From NCBI GenBank assembly GCA_044222195.1, contig JBGANS010000011.1, forward strand, positions 124,001 through 188,000: 64,000 nucleotides of DNA, written 5' to 3'. This DNA is from JAHBXE01 sp044222195. GTDB lineage: Bacteria > Planctomycetota > Phycisphaerae > Phycisphaerales > UBA1924. Position numbers and translations under genes: made by a program. Shown here piece by piece: positions 34,321 to 44,062 of this stretch (position 1 is the stretch's first letter; the number at the start of each line of letters is the position of its first letter). Below the pieces are notes generated by a model, which saw only the letters and a list, made by a program, of their open reading frames with translations, had not been told where the DNA came from and ran no database searches.

Positions 34321-36384
34321 ATGGCCAACGCCACGCCCAGTCGTTCCCTGTTCGAGCCGACCATCGTCAAGCGAGCGATCATCGACGCGTTCGTGAAGCT
34401 CGACCCTCGCGAGCAGGTCCGCAACCCGGTGATGTTCGTCGTTTTCATCGTCAGCATCCTGACGACCATTCTCTGGGTCCAGGCTCTGGTCAGCCACGGC
34501 GAGGCACCGGCCGCGTTCATCGGGTCTGTCGCCATCTGGCTGTGGTTCACGGTGCTCTTCGCCAACTTCGCCGAGGCCATGGCCGAGGGCCGCGGCAAGG
34601 CCCAGGCGGCCAGCCTGCGCAAGACGCGCCGTGACGTAATGGCCAAGAAGCTGGCGTCCGCCAACCGGAACGCGGCACAAAGCGAGGTCGCCAGCGGCAC
34701 GCTCCGCAAGGGCGACATTGTGCTGGTCGAGACCGGCGACACCATCCCCGGCGATGGCGAAATCGTCGAGGGCATCGCGTCGGTGAATGAGTCCGCCATC
34801 ACCGGCGAGTCGGCGCCGGTGATTCGCGAGGCAGGCGGAGACCGGTCCGCCGTCACCGGGGGAACGACCGTTCTCTCCGACTGGATTCTCGTCCGAATCG
34901 CGGCCAATCCGGGTGAAACGTTCCTGGACCGCATGATCGCCCTGATCGAGGGCGCCAAGCGTCAGAAGACGCCCAACGAGATCGCGCTGGACATCCTTCT
35001 GGCCAAGCTGACGATCATCTTCCTGCTGGTGTGCGTCACGCTGGTGCCGTATTCGATCTACGCCGTACGGGCGGCGGGGACCGGCGCTCCGGTGACCGTC
35101 ACTGTCGTGGTGGCGCTCCTGGTATGCCTCATCCCCACAACGATCGGCGGTTTGTTGGCGGCGATCCGCATCGCCGGCATGGACCGGTTGGTGCAGGCCA
35201 ACGTCATCGCGACGAGCGGGCGAGCGGTCGAGGCCGCGGGAGATGTGGACGTATTGCTGTTGGACAAGACCGGCACGATCACGCTCGGAAACCGGCAGGC
35301 CAGTCAGTTTCTCCCGGTTGATGGAACGAGGCCGGAAGAGCTCGCCGATGCGGCGCAGCTCGCGTCCTTGGCCGATGAAACGCCGGAGGGCCGGAGCATC
35401 GTGGTCCTTGCCAAGAAGCACGGCCTGCGCGAGCGCAAGCTCCACGAGCTGGGCGCCACGTTCACTCCCTTTTCCGCGCAGACCCGGATGAGCGGCGTCA
35501 CCCTCAACGGACGCGAGATCCGCAAGGGATCGGCCGATGCCATCGAGGCCTACGTCGGCCGCATGGGCGCCAGGCCGAGCGAGGAAGCCCGGCGCATTGT
35601 CGCCGAGGTTTCCAAGCGGGGCTCGACGCCGCTGGTCGTCGCGGACGGCAAGGGCCGCACGTACGGCGTCATCGAACTCAAAGACGTTGTCAAGGGCGGC
35701 ATTTCCGACCGCTTCGCTGAACTGCGCCGCATGGGCATCAAGACCATCATGATCACCGGCGACAACCCAGTCACCGCCGCGGCGATCGCCGCCGAAGCTG
35801 GCGTTGACGACTTCCTGGCGCAGGCCACACCGGAGAACAAGCTCGAGCTCATACGCCGCTACCAGCAGGGCGGACGCCTTGTCGCGATGACTGGCGACGG
35901 CACCAACGACGCTCCTGCCCTCGCCCAGGCCGATGTCGCCGTGGCCATGAACACCGGTACCCAGGCCGCGAAAGAGGCCGGGAACATGGTGGACCTTGAC
36001 TCCAATCCGACCAAGCTCATCGAGGTGGTGCAGATCGGCAAGCAACTCCTGATGACCCGCGGTTCGTTGACAACGTTCTCGATCGCTAACGACGTCGCCA
36101 AGTACTTCGCGATCATCCCCGTGGCCTTCGCCGCGACGTATCCGCAGCTCAAAGCGCTCAACATCATGGACCTCAAGCCCGCGACGGCGATCCTCTCCGC
36201 GGTCATTTTCAATGCACTGATCATCGTGGGGCTCATCCCTCTGGCACTGCGCGGCGTCAAGTACAAGGCTGTTGAGGCGTCCAAGCTGCTTCGCAACAAC
36301 TTGCTCATGTATGGCCTGGGCGGCCTCGTGGTCCCGTTCGTGGGAATCAAGGCGATCGACCTGCTTCTGGGTGTGTTCGGGTAA
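34321..36384 (+). CDS. kdpB: Potassium-transporting ATPase, ATP-hydrolysing subunit B
   Basis: The 687-residue P-type ATPase drives K+ uptake. It contains the TGES actuator motif, the phosphorylation motif DKTGTIT (preceded by VDVLLL), the nucleotide-binding region and the hinge MTGDGTNDAPALAQADVAVAM. Seven transmembrane helices are expected. The ATG at 34321 follows GAGGAAATC; the frame is open for 28 codons upstream but that part is unlike KdpB. The 80-base gap from kdpA is the only sizeable gap in the operon. Confidence 0.97.
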   Translation: MANATPSRSLFEPTIVKRAIIDAFVKLDPREQVRNPVMFVVFIVSILTTILWVQALVSHGEAPAAFIGSVAIWLWFTVLFANFAEAMAEGRGKAQAASLRKTRRDVMAKKLASANRNAAQSEVASGTLRKGDIVLVETGDTIPGDGEIVEGIASVNESAITGESAPVIREAGGDRSAVTGGTTVLSDWILVRIAANPGETFLDRMIALIEGAKRQKTPNEIALDILLAKLTIIFLLVCVTLVPYSIYAVRAAGTGAPVTVTVVVALLVCLIPTTIGGLLAAIRIAGMDRLVQANVIATSGRAVEAAGDVDVLLLDKTGTITLGNRQASQFLPVDGTRPEELADAAQLASLADETPEGRSIVVLAKKHGLRERKLHELGATFTPFSAQTRMSGVTLNGREIRKGSADAIEAYVGRMGARPSEEARRIVAEVSKRGSTPLVVADGKGRTYGVIELKDVVKGGISDRFAELRRMGIKTIMITGDNPVTAAAIAAEAGVDDFLAQATPENKLELIRRYQQGGRLVAMTGDGTNDAPALAQADVAVAMNTGTQAAKEAGNMVDLDSNPTKLIEVVQIGKQLLMTRGSLTTFSIANDVAKYFAIIPVAFAATYPQLKALNIMDLKPATAILSAVIFNALIIVGLIPLALRGVKYKAVEASKLLRNNLLMYGLGGLVVPFVGIKAIDLLLGVFG

Positions 36385-36396
36385 GGAGTTCCGGCT

Positions 36397-37008
36397 ATGA
36401 GCACGCAACTGCGTCCCGCCATCACGGTCTTCATCCTGCTGAGCGTTCTCACGGGTGTTCTGTACCCGCTGGCGATCACCGGCCTGGCGCAGGTCGCGTT
36501 CCCCGCGCAGGCGAATGGGTCGCTCATCACCCGCGACGGCAAGACCATCGGCTCAACACTGATCGGGCAGGAGTTCAGCGGGGATGGCCGGTACTTCTGG
36601 GGTCGGCCCTCCGCGACCGGCCCAGTCCCGTACACCGCGTTCAACGCCGACACGTCCACCGGCTCCTCGGGATCGAACCTGGGACCGACAAACCCGGTGT
36701 TGGTCAGCAGCGTCACAGCACGGATCGAAGCGCTCAAAGTGGCGGACACCGCTGCGGGGTACCAGCGCCCGGCCAACCAGCCGATTCCTGTCGATCTCGT
36801 GACATCCTCGGCCAGCGGGCTCGATCCGCACATCAGTCCCGCGGCCGCGGACTACCAGGTGGGCCGCGTAGCGAAGGCCCGTGGCTGGACCGACGCTCGT
36901 GTCCGCGAAGTACTGGCGAATCACTCGCAAGGTCGCCTGTTCGGCGTGCTGGGCGAACCCGTGGTCAACGTGCTGGAACTGAATCTCGCGCTGGATGACG
37001 CCAAGTAG
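36397..37008 (+). CDS. kdpC: Potassium-transporting ATPase subunit C
   Basis: The 203-residue KdpC has one N-terminal transmembrane helix (AITVFILLSVLTGVLYPLAI) and a soluble domain with the family motifs RYFWGRPSAT, SGSNLGPTNP, DLVTSSASGLDPHISPAAA and the C-terminal VNVLELNLALD. It acts in the pump complex with KdpA and KdpB. Confidence 0.96.
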   Translation: MSTQLRPAITVFILLSVLTGVLYPLAITGLAQVAFPAQANGSLITRDGKTIGSTLIGQEFSGDGRYFWGRPSATGPVPYTAFNADTSTGSSGSNLGPTNPVLVSSVTARIEALKVADTAAGYQRPANQPIPVDLVTSSASGLDPHISPAAADYQVGRVAKARGWTDARVREVLANHSQGRLFGVLGEPVVNVLELNLALDDAK

Positions 37009-37038
37009 CCAGCCCCTCTTCGGCTTAGGATTCACGAC

Positions 37039-39792
37039 ATGCCCGAGTTCGGCCGTCCAAGTCCCGAGCAGATGCTGGCCCGAGCGGCGGAGGAAGAGTC
37101 CAAGGCGCATCGAGGTCGACTCAAGATCTTTTTTGGTGCGGCTCCGGGCGTGGGTAAGACGTACGCGATGCTTTCGACGGCTCAACGGCTCGCCCGCGAA
37201 GGGGTGGACGTCGTCATCGGGCTCGTCGAAACACACGGCCGCGCGGAAACTGAACAGATGCTGCTGGGGCTGGACATCCTTCCGCGGCGCGTCGTCGAAT
37301 ATCGGGGGCAGGATGGAACCGCCGCGCCGGTGAAACTGTCAGAGTTTGATCTCGACGCGGGCGTGGCCCGCAAGCCCGAGATCCTGGTTGTGGATGAACT
37401 GGCCCACACCAACGCGCCGGGCTCCCGGTTTGAGCGACGCTGGCAGGACATCCAGGAGCTGCTTCGTGCCGGAATTGATGTGTACACGACGATGAATGTC
37501 CAGCACATCGAGAGCCTGAATGACGTGATCGCCCAGATCACCGGCGTGCGGGTTCGCGAGACGGTGCCGGACAGCGTTATCGAGGAGGCGGATGAGGTCG
37601 AGCTGGTGGACCTGCCCCCCGATGTCCTGCTGGACCGACTGCGTGCCGGGCGCGTCTACATCCCCGAGAGTGTTCAGCACGCGACCGAGTCTTTCTTTCG
37701 AAAGGGAAACCTGACGGCCTTGCGCGAGCTCGCCCTCCGCCGGACGGCCGAATGGGTGGACGGGCAAATGCAGCGGTACAAGGAGGGCAAAGGCATCCGG
37801 GCGATCTGGCCCGCGGCCGATCGAATTCTCGTCGCGGTCAGTCCCAGCCCAGCCTCGGGCAAGATTGTCCGCGCCGCCAAGCGAATGGCCGCCGGGCTGC
37901 ACGCGGACCTGATCGCCGCGTACGTTGAGACACCGCGAACCAGCAAACTGCCACAGTCCGACCGCGACCGGGTGACACAGACGCTCCGGCTCGCGGAGAG
38001 CCTGGGGGCACAGACCACGACGCTCACCGCCGACAACGCGGCCGCGGAGCTCGTTGACTTTGCGCGCTCCCGCAATGTGAGCAAGATCGTCGTGGGCAAG
38101 ACCGGCCGTTCCCGGATCGGCGAAGCCGTTCTGGGCTCATTCGTCAACAACCTCATTCGCTTGACGGGCGACATCGATGTGTATGTGATCCGCGGAGACT
38201 CCGAAGTCCGCGGCGACCGCACGGTCGATTCCATCCCCAACCCGTGGCGGCGGCGCTCCGGACCTGTTCGGTACGCCCTATCCCTGGGGCTGGTGGGTGT
38301 GGTCACCGCCCTCGCGATCGTGGTGTTTCACCGACTCGAACTGGCCAACATCGCGATGGTGTACCTCGCGGGGGTTGTCGTCGCCGCGGTCTGGCTGGGT
38401 CGGGGCCCGGCGGTGCTGGCGGCGGTCGTCGGCGTCGCGGCGCTCGACTTCTTCTTTGTTCCCCCGCAGCTCACGTTCGCGGTTTCGGATGCACAATACC
38501 TGCTCACTTTCGCCGTGATGCTCGGAGTGGGTCTGCTCATCGCGAATCTCACCACGCGGATGCGCGACCTCGCGCGGACCGCCCGCGAGCGCGAACGCCG
38601 AACGTCCCTGCTTTACGCCCTGTCGCGCGAACTCGCCGCGGCACGAGACAGTCGCGAGGTCGCCGAGGTTTCGGTGCGACACGTCCACGACACGTTTGAC
38701 GGAGACGCGGCCGTGCTGGTGGTTGCCGCCGCCGGCGCTCCACAGGACCTCGGGGTACTCGCCCGAGCCGGTTCGCCGGACTGGCTCGACGAACGCGAAC
38801 GCGCCGTCGGCCGGTGGTCCCTCGATCACGGCAAGCCCGCCGGCACGGGGACGCAGGCCCTGCCGGGAGCGGCCGGACGGTATCACCCCCTGTTCGCGTC
38901 CCAGGGCAAGGTCGGGGTGCTCGCCCTGCGCCCGCGCGACAAGGCGAGTTTGCTCGAGCCAACGCAGCTTCTGCTGCTCGAGACTTTTGCCAACCAGTCC
39001 GCACTGGCGCTGGAACGGGTGTCACTGATCGAGGGTCGTCAGGCGGCCCGCGTCGAAGCGGAATCCGAACGACTTCGCAGCGCCCTGCTCAGTTCCGTTT
39101 CGCACGACCTTCGAACTCCGCTCGCCACGATCGCGGGCGCGGCCAGCACCCTTCAGCACGGGGACTTGCTCAACGAAGCAACCCGGAGAGAACTCACAGA
39201 CAGCATCGTCCACGAGTCTGAACGCCTGAACGATCTCATCGCCAATCTCATGTTCGCGACCCGGCTCGAGGCTGGAGGCGTCGAACTTCGGTCGGAATGG
39301 ACCACGGTCGAGGAAGTCGTGGGCGCCGGCCTGGCGAGGCATCGCCAGGCCCTCGCTTCGCACCCCGCGCGCCTTCAGATTCCCGCCGACCTTCCGCTGG
39401 TCCGGGTCGACAACTCCATGCTCCCTCAGGTGGTCTACAACCTCGTCGATAACGCCCTTCGGTACACCCCGCCCGGCACGCCGATCGACGTCGCCGCGTG
39501 GGCCAACGACACGCAGGTCGTCATCAAGGTTGCTGACGAAGGGCCCGGCATTGGCGCGGATGAGACCTCAAAGGTGTTCCAGCGCTTCTATCGTGGCCGC
39601 GCCGCCCGCTCCACCGGCAAGGAGAGCGGTATCGGGTTGGGCCTCACGATCTGCGAAGGGATCGTGAAAGCGCACGGCGGTCGCATCTGGGCGGAGGCCA
39701 ACCAGCCTCGCGGCGTGGCGTTCTACATCGCCCTGCCGATTGAGCGTCCACAGCCCGTCGTGCCCAAAGAAGCGACGGAGGTGGCGACGTGA
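37039..39792 (+). CDS. kdpD: Sensor histidine kinase KdpD
   Basis: The 917-residue kinase controls kdp expression with KdpE. The N-terminal KdpD domain has a P-loop at residues 33-41 (GAAPGVGKT) and VDELAHTNAPGSR. A universal-stress-protein-like domain follows near 250-375, then four transmembrane helices (about 410-510), a GAF-like region, HisKA with the phospho-accepting His in SSVSHDLRTPLATIAG, and an ATPase domain with DNALRYTPPGTP and GIGLGLTICEGIV. Its stop overlaps the kdpE start. Confidence 0.97.
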   Translation: MPEFGRPSPEQMLARAAEEESKAHRGRLKIFFGAAPGVGKTYAMLSTAQRLAREGVDVVIGLVETHGRAETEQMLLGLDILPRRVVEYRGQDGTAAPVKLSEFDLDAGVARKPEILVVDELAHTNAPGSRFERRWQDIQELLRAGIDVYTTMNVQHIESLNDVIAQITGVRVRETVPDSVIEEADEVELVDLPPDVLLDRLRAGRVYIPESVQHATESFFRKGNLTALRELALRRTAEWVDGQMQRYKEGKGIRAIWPAADRILVAVSPSPASGKIVRAAKRMAAGLHADLIAAYVETPRTSKLPQSDRDRVTQTLRLAESLGAQTTTLTADNAAAELVDFARSRNVSKIVVGKTGRSRIGEAVLGSFVNNLIRLTGDIDVYVIRGDSEVRGDRTVDSIPNPWRRRSGPVRYALSLGLVGVVTALAIVVFHRLELANIAMVYLAGVVVAAVWLGRGPAVLAAVVGVAALDFFFVPPQLTFAVSDAQYLLTFAVMLGVGLLIANLTTRMRDLARTARERERRTSLLYALSRELAAARDSREVAEVSVRHVHDTFDGDAAVLVVAAAGAPQDLGVLARAGSPDWLDERERAVGRWSLDHGKPAGTGTQALPGAAGRYHPLFASQGKVGVLALRPRDKASLLEPTQLLLLETFANQSALALERVSLIEGRQAARVEAESERLRSALLSSVSHDLRTPLATIAGAASTLQHGDLLNEATRRELTDSIVHESERLNDLIANLMFATRLEAGGVELRSEWTTVEEVVGAGLARHRQALASHPARLQIPADLPLVRVDNSMLPQVVYNLVDNALRYTPPGTPIDVAAWANDTQVVIKVADEGPGIGADETSKVFQRFYRGRAARSTGKESGIGLGLTICEGIVKAHGGRIWAEANQPRGVAFYIALPIERPQPVVPKEATEVAT

Positions 39793-40517
39793 AGGTGGGA
39801 AGTCACAGTCCGCTCGTTCTCATCATCGAAGATGAGTCGCCCATTCGCCGCTTTCTCCGCGCCACCCTGGAGAGCCGGGGGTACCGCGTCAGGGAGGCGG
39901 AGACGGCCGGCGACGGATTGCTACAAGCCCGAACCCAGCGGCCGGACCTGATCCTGCTGGATCTGGGTCTGCCCGATGGGGATGGACTTCACATCACCAG
40001 GCAGGTCCGAGCCGAATCCACGGTGCCCATCGTTGTGCTGTCCGCGCGCGGGCAGGAATCCGACAAGGTCGCGGCCCTTGACGCGGGTGCGGACGACTAT
40101 CTCACCAAGCCCTTTGGTGTCGATGAACTCACCGCGAGGCTCCGCGTCGCCTTCCGGCACGCGAACCGCCCGGCGACGTCCAGCGGGGCAACCTACGAGT
40201 CGGCCTGCGACGGGCACTCGCTCCGCGTCGATACGGACGCAAGGACGGTTATGGTCAAAGACCACGGACGAACCCGAGAGGTCCGACTCACGCCGACGGA
40301 GTTCAAGCTGCTTGCGTTTCTCGTGAGACACGCGGGCAAAGTCCTCACCCATCAGCAGATCCTGAAGGAGGTCTGGGGGCCGACGCACGTCAGCGATGTG
40401 CAGTACCTGCGTGTCTATGCGGGCCAACTGCGGCACAAGCTCGAACCCGAGCCCGCGCAGCCGCGGTTTGTGCTGACGGAGCCCGGCGTTGGGTACCGGC
40501 TGCTGGCGCCGCCCTGA
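39789..40517 (+). CDS. kdpE: Response regulator KdpE
   Basis: The 242-residue OmpR-type regulator has a receiver domain with the acidic pocket EDE, the phosphorylation Asp in LILLDLGLPDGDG and the conserved Lys in DDYLTKPFG. A C-terminal winged helix follows (VRLTPTEFKLLAFLVRHAGK, YLRVYAGQLRHKLEPEP, GVGYRLL). It starts at a GTG that overlaps the kdpD stop, so the pair is translationally coupled. Confidence 0.95.
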   Translation: MKVGSHSPLVLIIEDESPIRRFLRATLESRGYRVREAETAGDGLLQARTQRPDLILLDLGLPDGDGLHITRQVRAESTVPIVVLSARGQESDKVAALDAGADDYLTKPFGVDELTARLRVAFRHANRPATSSGATYESACDGHSLRVDTDARTVMVKDHGRTREVRLTPTEFKLLAFLVRHAGKVLTHQQILKEVWGPTHVSDVQYLRVYAGQLRHKLEPEPAQPRFVLTEPGVGYRLLAPP

Positions 40518-40921
40518 CCGTCCACGAGCGTGCGCCCGCGGGTCTCAGGCGGAGCGCGGAGTTCTGGCGGAGTGCCCGCACAGCGCCTAAACTCCCTGAA
40601 ACCAAGTGGTATTTGGGTTGTTCAGCGGGATGGTGAACCGGTTCTCTCAAGCCGCACGATGCGGGTTTGACGAGATCCGCCCGCGCTCGGTCACGGCCCA
40701 GTCCTGGACAGGTTCGCGGGAGATCGAGGAACATGTCAGGCGATGTTGAACTGGGCAGTCCGCGGGGAACTCCGTCGCGAGTGCCGTCGCGAAGAAGTCC
40801 GAAGGCCGCCCGGTGCGACGCGTGAGACCGGCTGCCCGACGGTCGTCACAGGTGAAACCCTCCGGTGACCCGATGCGAACACAGGGAGTCCCACTGAGTT
40901 GTTGAAGCGGGAGAGAGTTTG
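40518..40921. other. Intergenic region after kdpE
   Basis: About 400 bases without a convincing gene. Frames on the minus strand here are arginine- and proline-rich and lack a ribosome site. The last 15 bases hold the GGGAGAG ribosome site of the following gene. No clear terminator for the kdp operon is seen. Confidence 0.5.
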
Positions 40922-42289
40922 ATGCGAGTTCAATCAGAAGTTGCCGCGGCTGTGCTGCTGGGTGTGTGCGGGGCATCGGCGGGCCAGTCATTGACAACCG
41001 TCCGGGTGGCGAGCGGGTTGACGCGTCCCGTGTTCGTCACGTCGCCACCCGGGGACACGGCCAGGCTCTTTATCGTCGAACAGCGGCAGAGCGGCGGAAT
41101 ACAGACTCAGGCCCAGATCAAGATCCTGAATCTGGCCGACAACACCGTCAACGCCACGCCGTTCTTGACGATCGGCGGCCTGGCGACCGACACCGAGCAA
41201 GGTTTGCTGGGCCTGGCCTTTGACCCGAACTACGCCACAAACGGGCGGTTCTTTGTCAAGTACGTCGCGAGCGGGATGCTCGGCGTCGTGGCGCGGTACA
41301 CCGTATCGGCCAATCCAAACGTCGCGAACCCGACGGGGACAACGATCCTCACCCAATCCCAACCGCTCGGCAACCACAACGGAGGCTGGGTGGCCTTTGG
41401 TCCCGATGGCTTTCTCTACGTCTCGCTCGGCGACGGCGGCATGGACGATGGAAACGGGCAACTGCTCACCACACTGCTCGGAAAGATCCTGAGGCTGGAT
41501 GTCAGCGGTTCGAGCTACACGATCCCTCCCACCAACCCGTTCGTGAACTCGCCGCCGGCTCGCGGCGAGATCTGGGCCTTCGGCCTGCGCAACCCCTGGC
41601 GTCCGTCCTTCGACCGTCAGACGGGCGACTTGTGGATCGCTGATGTGGGCGAAAATGCGTGGGAAGAAATCAACGTTCAGCCGGCGATCGGGGCGCCCCC
41701 GTACGCCGCGCGCAACTACGGGTGGCGCTGCTACGAGGGCAACGAGAGCCATTCCACGACGGCCTATACCGGTGGTCCCCAATGTTCAACGGTTCAGAGC
41801 CTGGTGTTCCCGATTCATACCTACGACCACTCGCAGGGATGCTCGATCACCGGCGGATATGTCTATCGCGGATGCATGATGCCCGGGCTCCGCGGCACGT
41901 ACTTCTTCGCCGACTACTGCTCGAACCAGATCTTCAGTTTCCAATACGCCGGAGCCCTCGTGCAGCACTTCACCAATCGCACCGCCGAGCTGGCCGTGCC
42001 CGGCTTCACGATCAACCAGATCGTTTCCTTTGGAGAAGATGCGCGAGGCGAAATGTACATCTGTGACCAGGGTGGCGGCGAGATCTACAAGATCGTCCCG
42101 CGCTGCTGGCCCAACTGCGACGGCTCGACCCTGGCGCCGGTGCTCACGGCCAATGACTTCCAGTGCTACCTCGATGCGTTTGTTTCTCAGAGCTGCTACG
42201 CCAACTGCGATGCAAGCACGCTCGCACCGGTCTTGACGGCCAACGACTTCCAGTGTTTCATCAACAAGTTCGCCGCCGGGTGCACCTGA
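40922..42289 (+). CDS. Secreted PQQ-type sugar dehydrogenase-like protein with two C-terminal dockerin-like repeats
   Basis: The 455-residue protein has a signal peptide (VAAAVLLGVCGASAG). A six-bladed glucose/sorbosone dehydrogenase-like propeller follows over about residues 25-385 (EQGLLGLAFDPNYATNGRFFV, LGNHNGGWVAFGPDGFLYVSLGDGG, GEIWAFGLRNPWRPSFD, DLWIADVGENAWEEIN). It ends with two repeats of about 30 residues, each built on NCD-S-TLAPVLTANDFQC and ending near a cysteine. These repeats are the planctomycete dockerin-like type, probably calcium-binding and involved in surface attachment. ATG was chosen over a TTG one codon earlier; GGGAGAG precedes it. Confidence 0.85.
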   Translation: MRVQSEVAAAVLLGVCGASAGQSLTTVRVASGLTRPVFVTSPPGDTARLFIVEQRQSGGIQTQAQIKILNLADNTVNATPFLTIGGLATDTEQGLLGLAFDPNYATNGRFFVKYVASGMLGVVARYTVSANPNVANPTGTTILTQSQPLGNHNGGWVAFGPDGFLYVSLGDGGMDDGNGQLLTTLLGKILRLDVSGSSYTIPPTNPFVNSPPARGEIWAFGLRNPWRPSFDRQTGDLWIADVGENAWEEINVQPAIGAPPYAARNYGWRCYEGNESHSTTAYTGGPQCSTVQSLVFPIHTYDHSQGCSITGGYVYRGCMMPGLRGTYFFADYCSNQIFSFQYAGALVQHFTNRTAELAVPGFTINQIVSFGEDARGEMYICDQGGGEIYKIVPRCWPNCDGSTLAPVLTANDFQCYLDAFVSQSCYANCDASTLAPVLTANDFQCFINKFAAGCT

Positions 42290-42299
42290 GAAGCGACTC

Positions 42300-43487
42300 T
42301 CAGGCGTGGCCGTGCGGGGCTCGCGCCGTGCGTTGCCACACGCCCGTGTGGCCACCGCGCAGCCAGCGCACAAACCCGAACAGCAGCGCGGCGTTCATCG
42401 CCACAAACATCGCGCACAGCCGAACAGGCCGATTCCAAGGTCGAGACGCGGGAGCCAGTGAGGCCACGCCGCAGAGACCGTAGAACGTCACCTGCGCCAG
42501 AGCGGCCGCGGCGTACACCGGCGAGGCGCTCAGCACCACGGAGGAAAGCACCGCCCCGATCATGAGGAACGGACAGGCCCACCGCAGGATTTTGTGGGAC
42601 CAGAACGTGAACGCGGTCCAGCCGTAGCGAGGGCTGAGCAGCGGCCAGAGAGTTCCCAGCGCCTGCCATCCGCCGACGCCGATCCGAGCGCGACGACCAA
42701 ACTCGGCGCGAAGATGCGCTGCGGTCTCTTCAATGGCCGTGGCTTCCCGGTCGTACACGAGGCGGAAGTTGCCGAGCAACTTCGCGTGAAGCGGGATCAC
42801 AAAGTCGTCCACGATCGTGCCCGCCGGGAGTGGCCTGAACAACGAACGCCGGATGGCGTAGAGCGCGCCGTTGGCCCCGAGCAAACCGTTGAGCCTGCCT
42901 TCGCAGGACTTCAAGAAGGTCTCGTAACGCCAATACAGGCCGTCGGCGTTCGCGCCGGACTGTCCATCCGTCAGGATCAGCCGGCCGCACACCGCGCCCA
43001 CCATCTCGTTCCCGAACCAGCGGGCAAGCATCCGAACGGAGTCCGGCATCATCTCCGTGTTGGCATCAGAGAACACCACGATGTCGGCGCTCAGCTGTTC
43101 GACCGCCGCGTTGAGCGTGGCGGCTTTGCCCCGCCGGACAGGGAACAGCAGGGGGATCACCCGCCCCGCGTATCGACGGCAGATGTCCGCGGTGTCGTCG
43201 TCACTGCCATCGGAGGCGATCACAATCTGCAGCCGTTCGCGGGGATAGTCAAGCGCAAGTGCGTTGAGAATCCGCTGCTCGATCACACCCGCTTCGTTGT
43301 GGGCGGCGATGACCAGGGCGACAGTGGGGGGATCGCGAAGAACGGGCGGACTGGGGCGACGGCCGAAGATTCGGGACAGCGCGAACAGGACCATCGGGTA
43401 ACCGATGTACGCGTACGTGACGCCCGCGATGCAGCACCAGAACATGGCCGCGAGGAGCGTGGAACTGGCTGGAGTATCGATATTCAC
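42300..43487 (-). CDS. Membrane-bound glycosyltransferase, family 2
   Basis: The 395-residue protein has an N-terminal membrane helix (LAAMFWCCIAGVTYAYIGYPMV). A GT-A domain follows (VALVIAAHNEAGVIEQRI, DGSDDDTADIC, the DXD-like FSDANTE and LGANGALYAIRR), and three C-terminal helices. It is a processive-type family 2 transferase expected to extend an exopolysaccharide on the cytoplasmic face. It is the last gene of the minus-strand operon; its start overlaps the stop of the acetyltransferase by four bases. Confidence 0.88.
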   Translation of the reverse strand: MNIDTPASSTLLAAMFWCCIAGVTYAYIGYPMVLFALSRIFGRRPSPPVLRDPPTVALVIAAHNEAGVIEQRILNALALDYPRERLQIVIASDGSDDDTADICRRYAGRVIPLLFPVRRGKAATLNAAVEQLSADIVVFSDANTEMMPDSVRMLARWFGNEMVGAVCGRLILTDGQSGANADGLYWRYETFLKSCEGRLNGLLGANGALYAIRRSLFRPLPAGTIVDDFVIPLHAKLLGNFRLVYDREATAIEETAAHLRAEFGRRARIGVGGWQALGTLWPLLSPRYGWTAFTFWSHKILRWACPFLMIGAVLSSVVLSASPVYAAAALAQVTFYGLCGVASLAPASRPWNRPVRLCAMFVAMNAALLFGFVRWLRGGHTGVWQRTARAPHGHA

Positions 43488-44038
43488 GCGGCCGGCCTCA
43501 GCTGGTGAGAATCCGCCGCCGAGCCCTGGGGGACCATCCGTGCCGGCACGCCGACCGCGTTGTGTCGCGCCGGTACATCATCAATCACGACCGCGTTGGC
43601 GCCAACCCGCACGCCATCTCCGAGGGTGACGCCGCCGATGATCTTGGCTCCCGCTCCGACAAAGATCCCGCTTCCCAGGACCGGCGACGAGCGCCGTTCA
43701 GCGCCGATGGTGACCTGGTGCTCGAGGTAGATGCCGCTCCCGCCGCGCACCGAACCGTTGATCACAACGCCAGTCGAGTGGATGAGCACGAAGCAGGGAC
43801 CAAACTCCGCACCCCTCCCGATGATGCAGTTGCACAAGACGGAATTGAGCTTGTTGAAAAGCAACTCGAGCGGGGTCAATCGATGCCGACGCGACCATTG
43901 CATGAGCCGGTACAGCACCATCGCCATCGTCCCGTCCGTGCAGAGCGCACGCACCATCGCCGACGGCTGATCGCTCTCGTAGCACCACAGCGCCTTGCAG
44001 CGGACGTCATCTTTGATGGTTGAGTAGAGCGAGGGCAT
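43484..44038 (-). CDS. Serine O-acetyltransferase-like hexapeptide transferase
   Basis: The 184-residue protein is a left-handed beta-helix enzyme: VVINGSVRGGSGIYLEHQVTIG, then VLGSGIFVGAGAKIIGG, DGVRVGANAVVIDDVPA and NAVGVPARMV. These match CysE-type acetyltransferases, and an N-terminal helical part (residues 1-65) is present. In this locus it probably acetylates a sugar of the polysaccharide rather than serine. Confidence 0.85.
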   Translation of the reverse strand: MPSLYSTIKDDVRCKALWCYESDQPSAMVRALCTDGTMAMVLYRLMQWSRRHRLTPLELLFNKLNSVLCNCIIGRGAEFGPCFVLIHSTGVVINGSVRGGSGIYLEHQVTIGAERRSSPVLGSGIFVGAGAKIIGGVTLGDGVRVGANAVVIDDVPARHNAVGVPARMVPQGSAADSHQLRPAA

Positions 44039-44062
44039 GTGACGGGGCCCAGGATCGGATCA

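Noticed and set aside
34303..36408. 701-residue minus-strand frame
   Set aside because: It is antisense to kdpB, whose motifs are unmistakable; the composition is that of an antisense shadow.
40736..40933. Short minus-strand frame after kdpE
   Set aside because: No ribosome site, no similarity and serine/arginine-rich composition.
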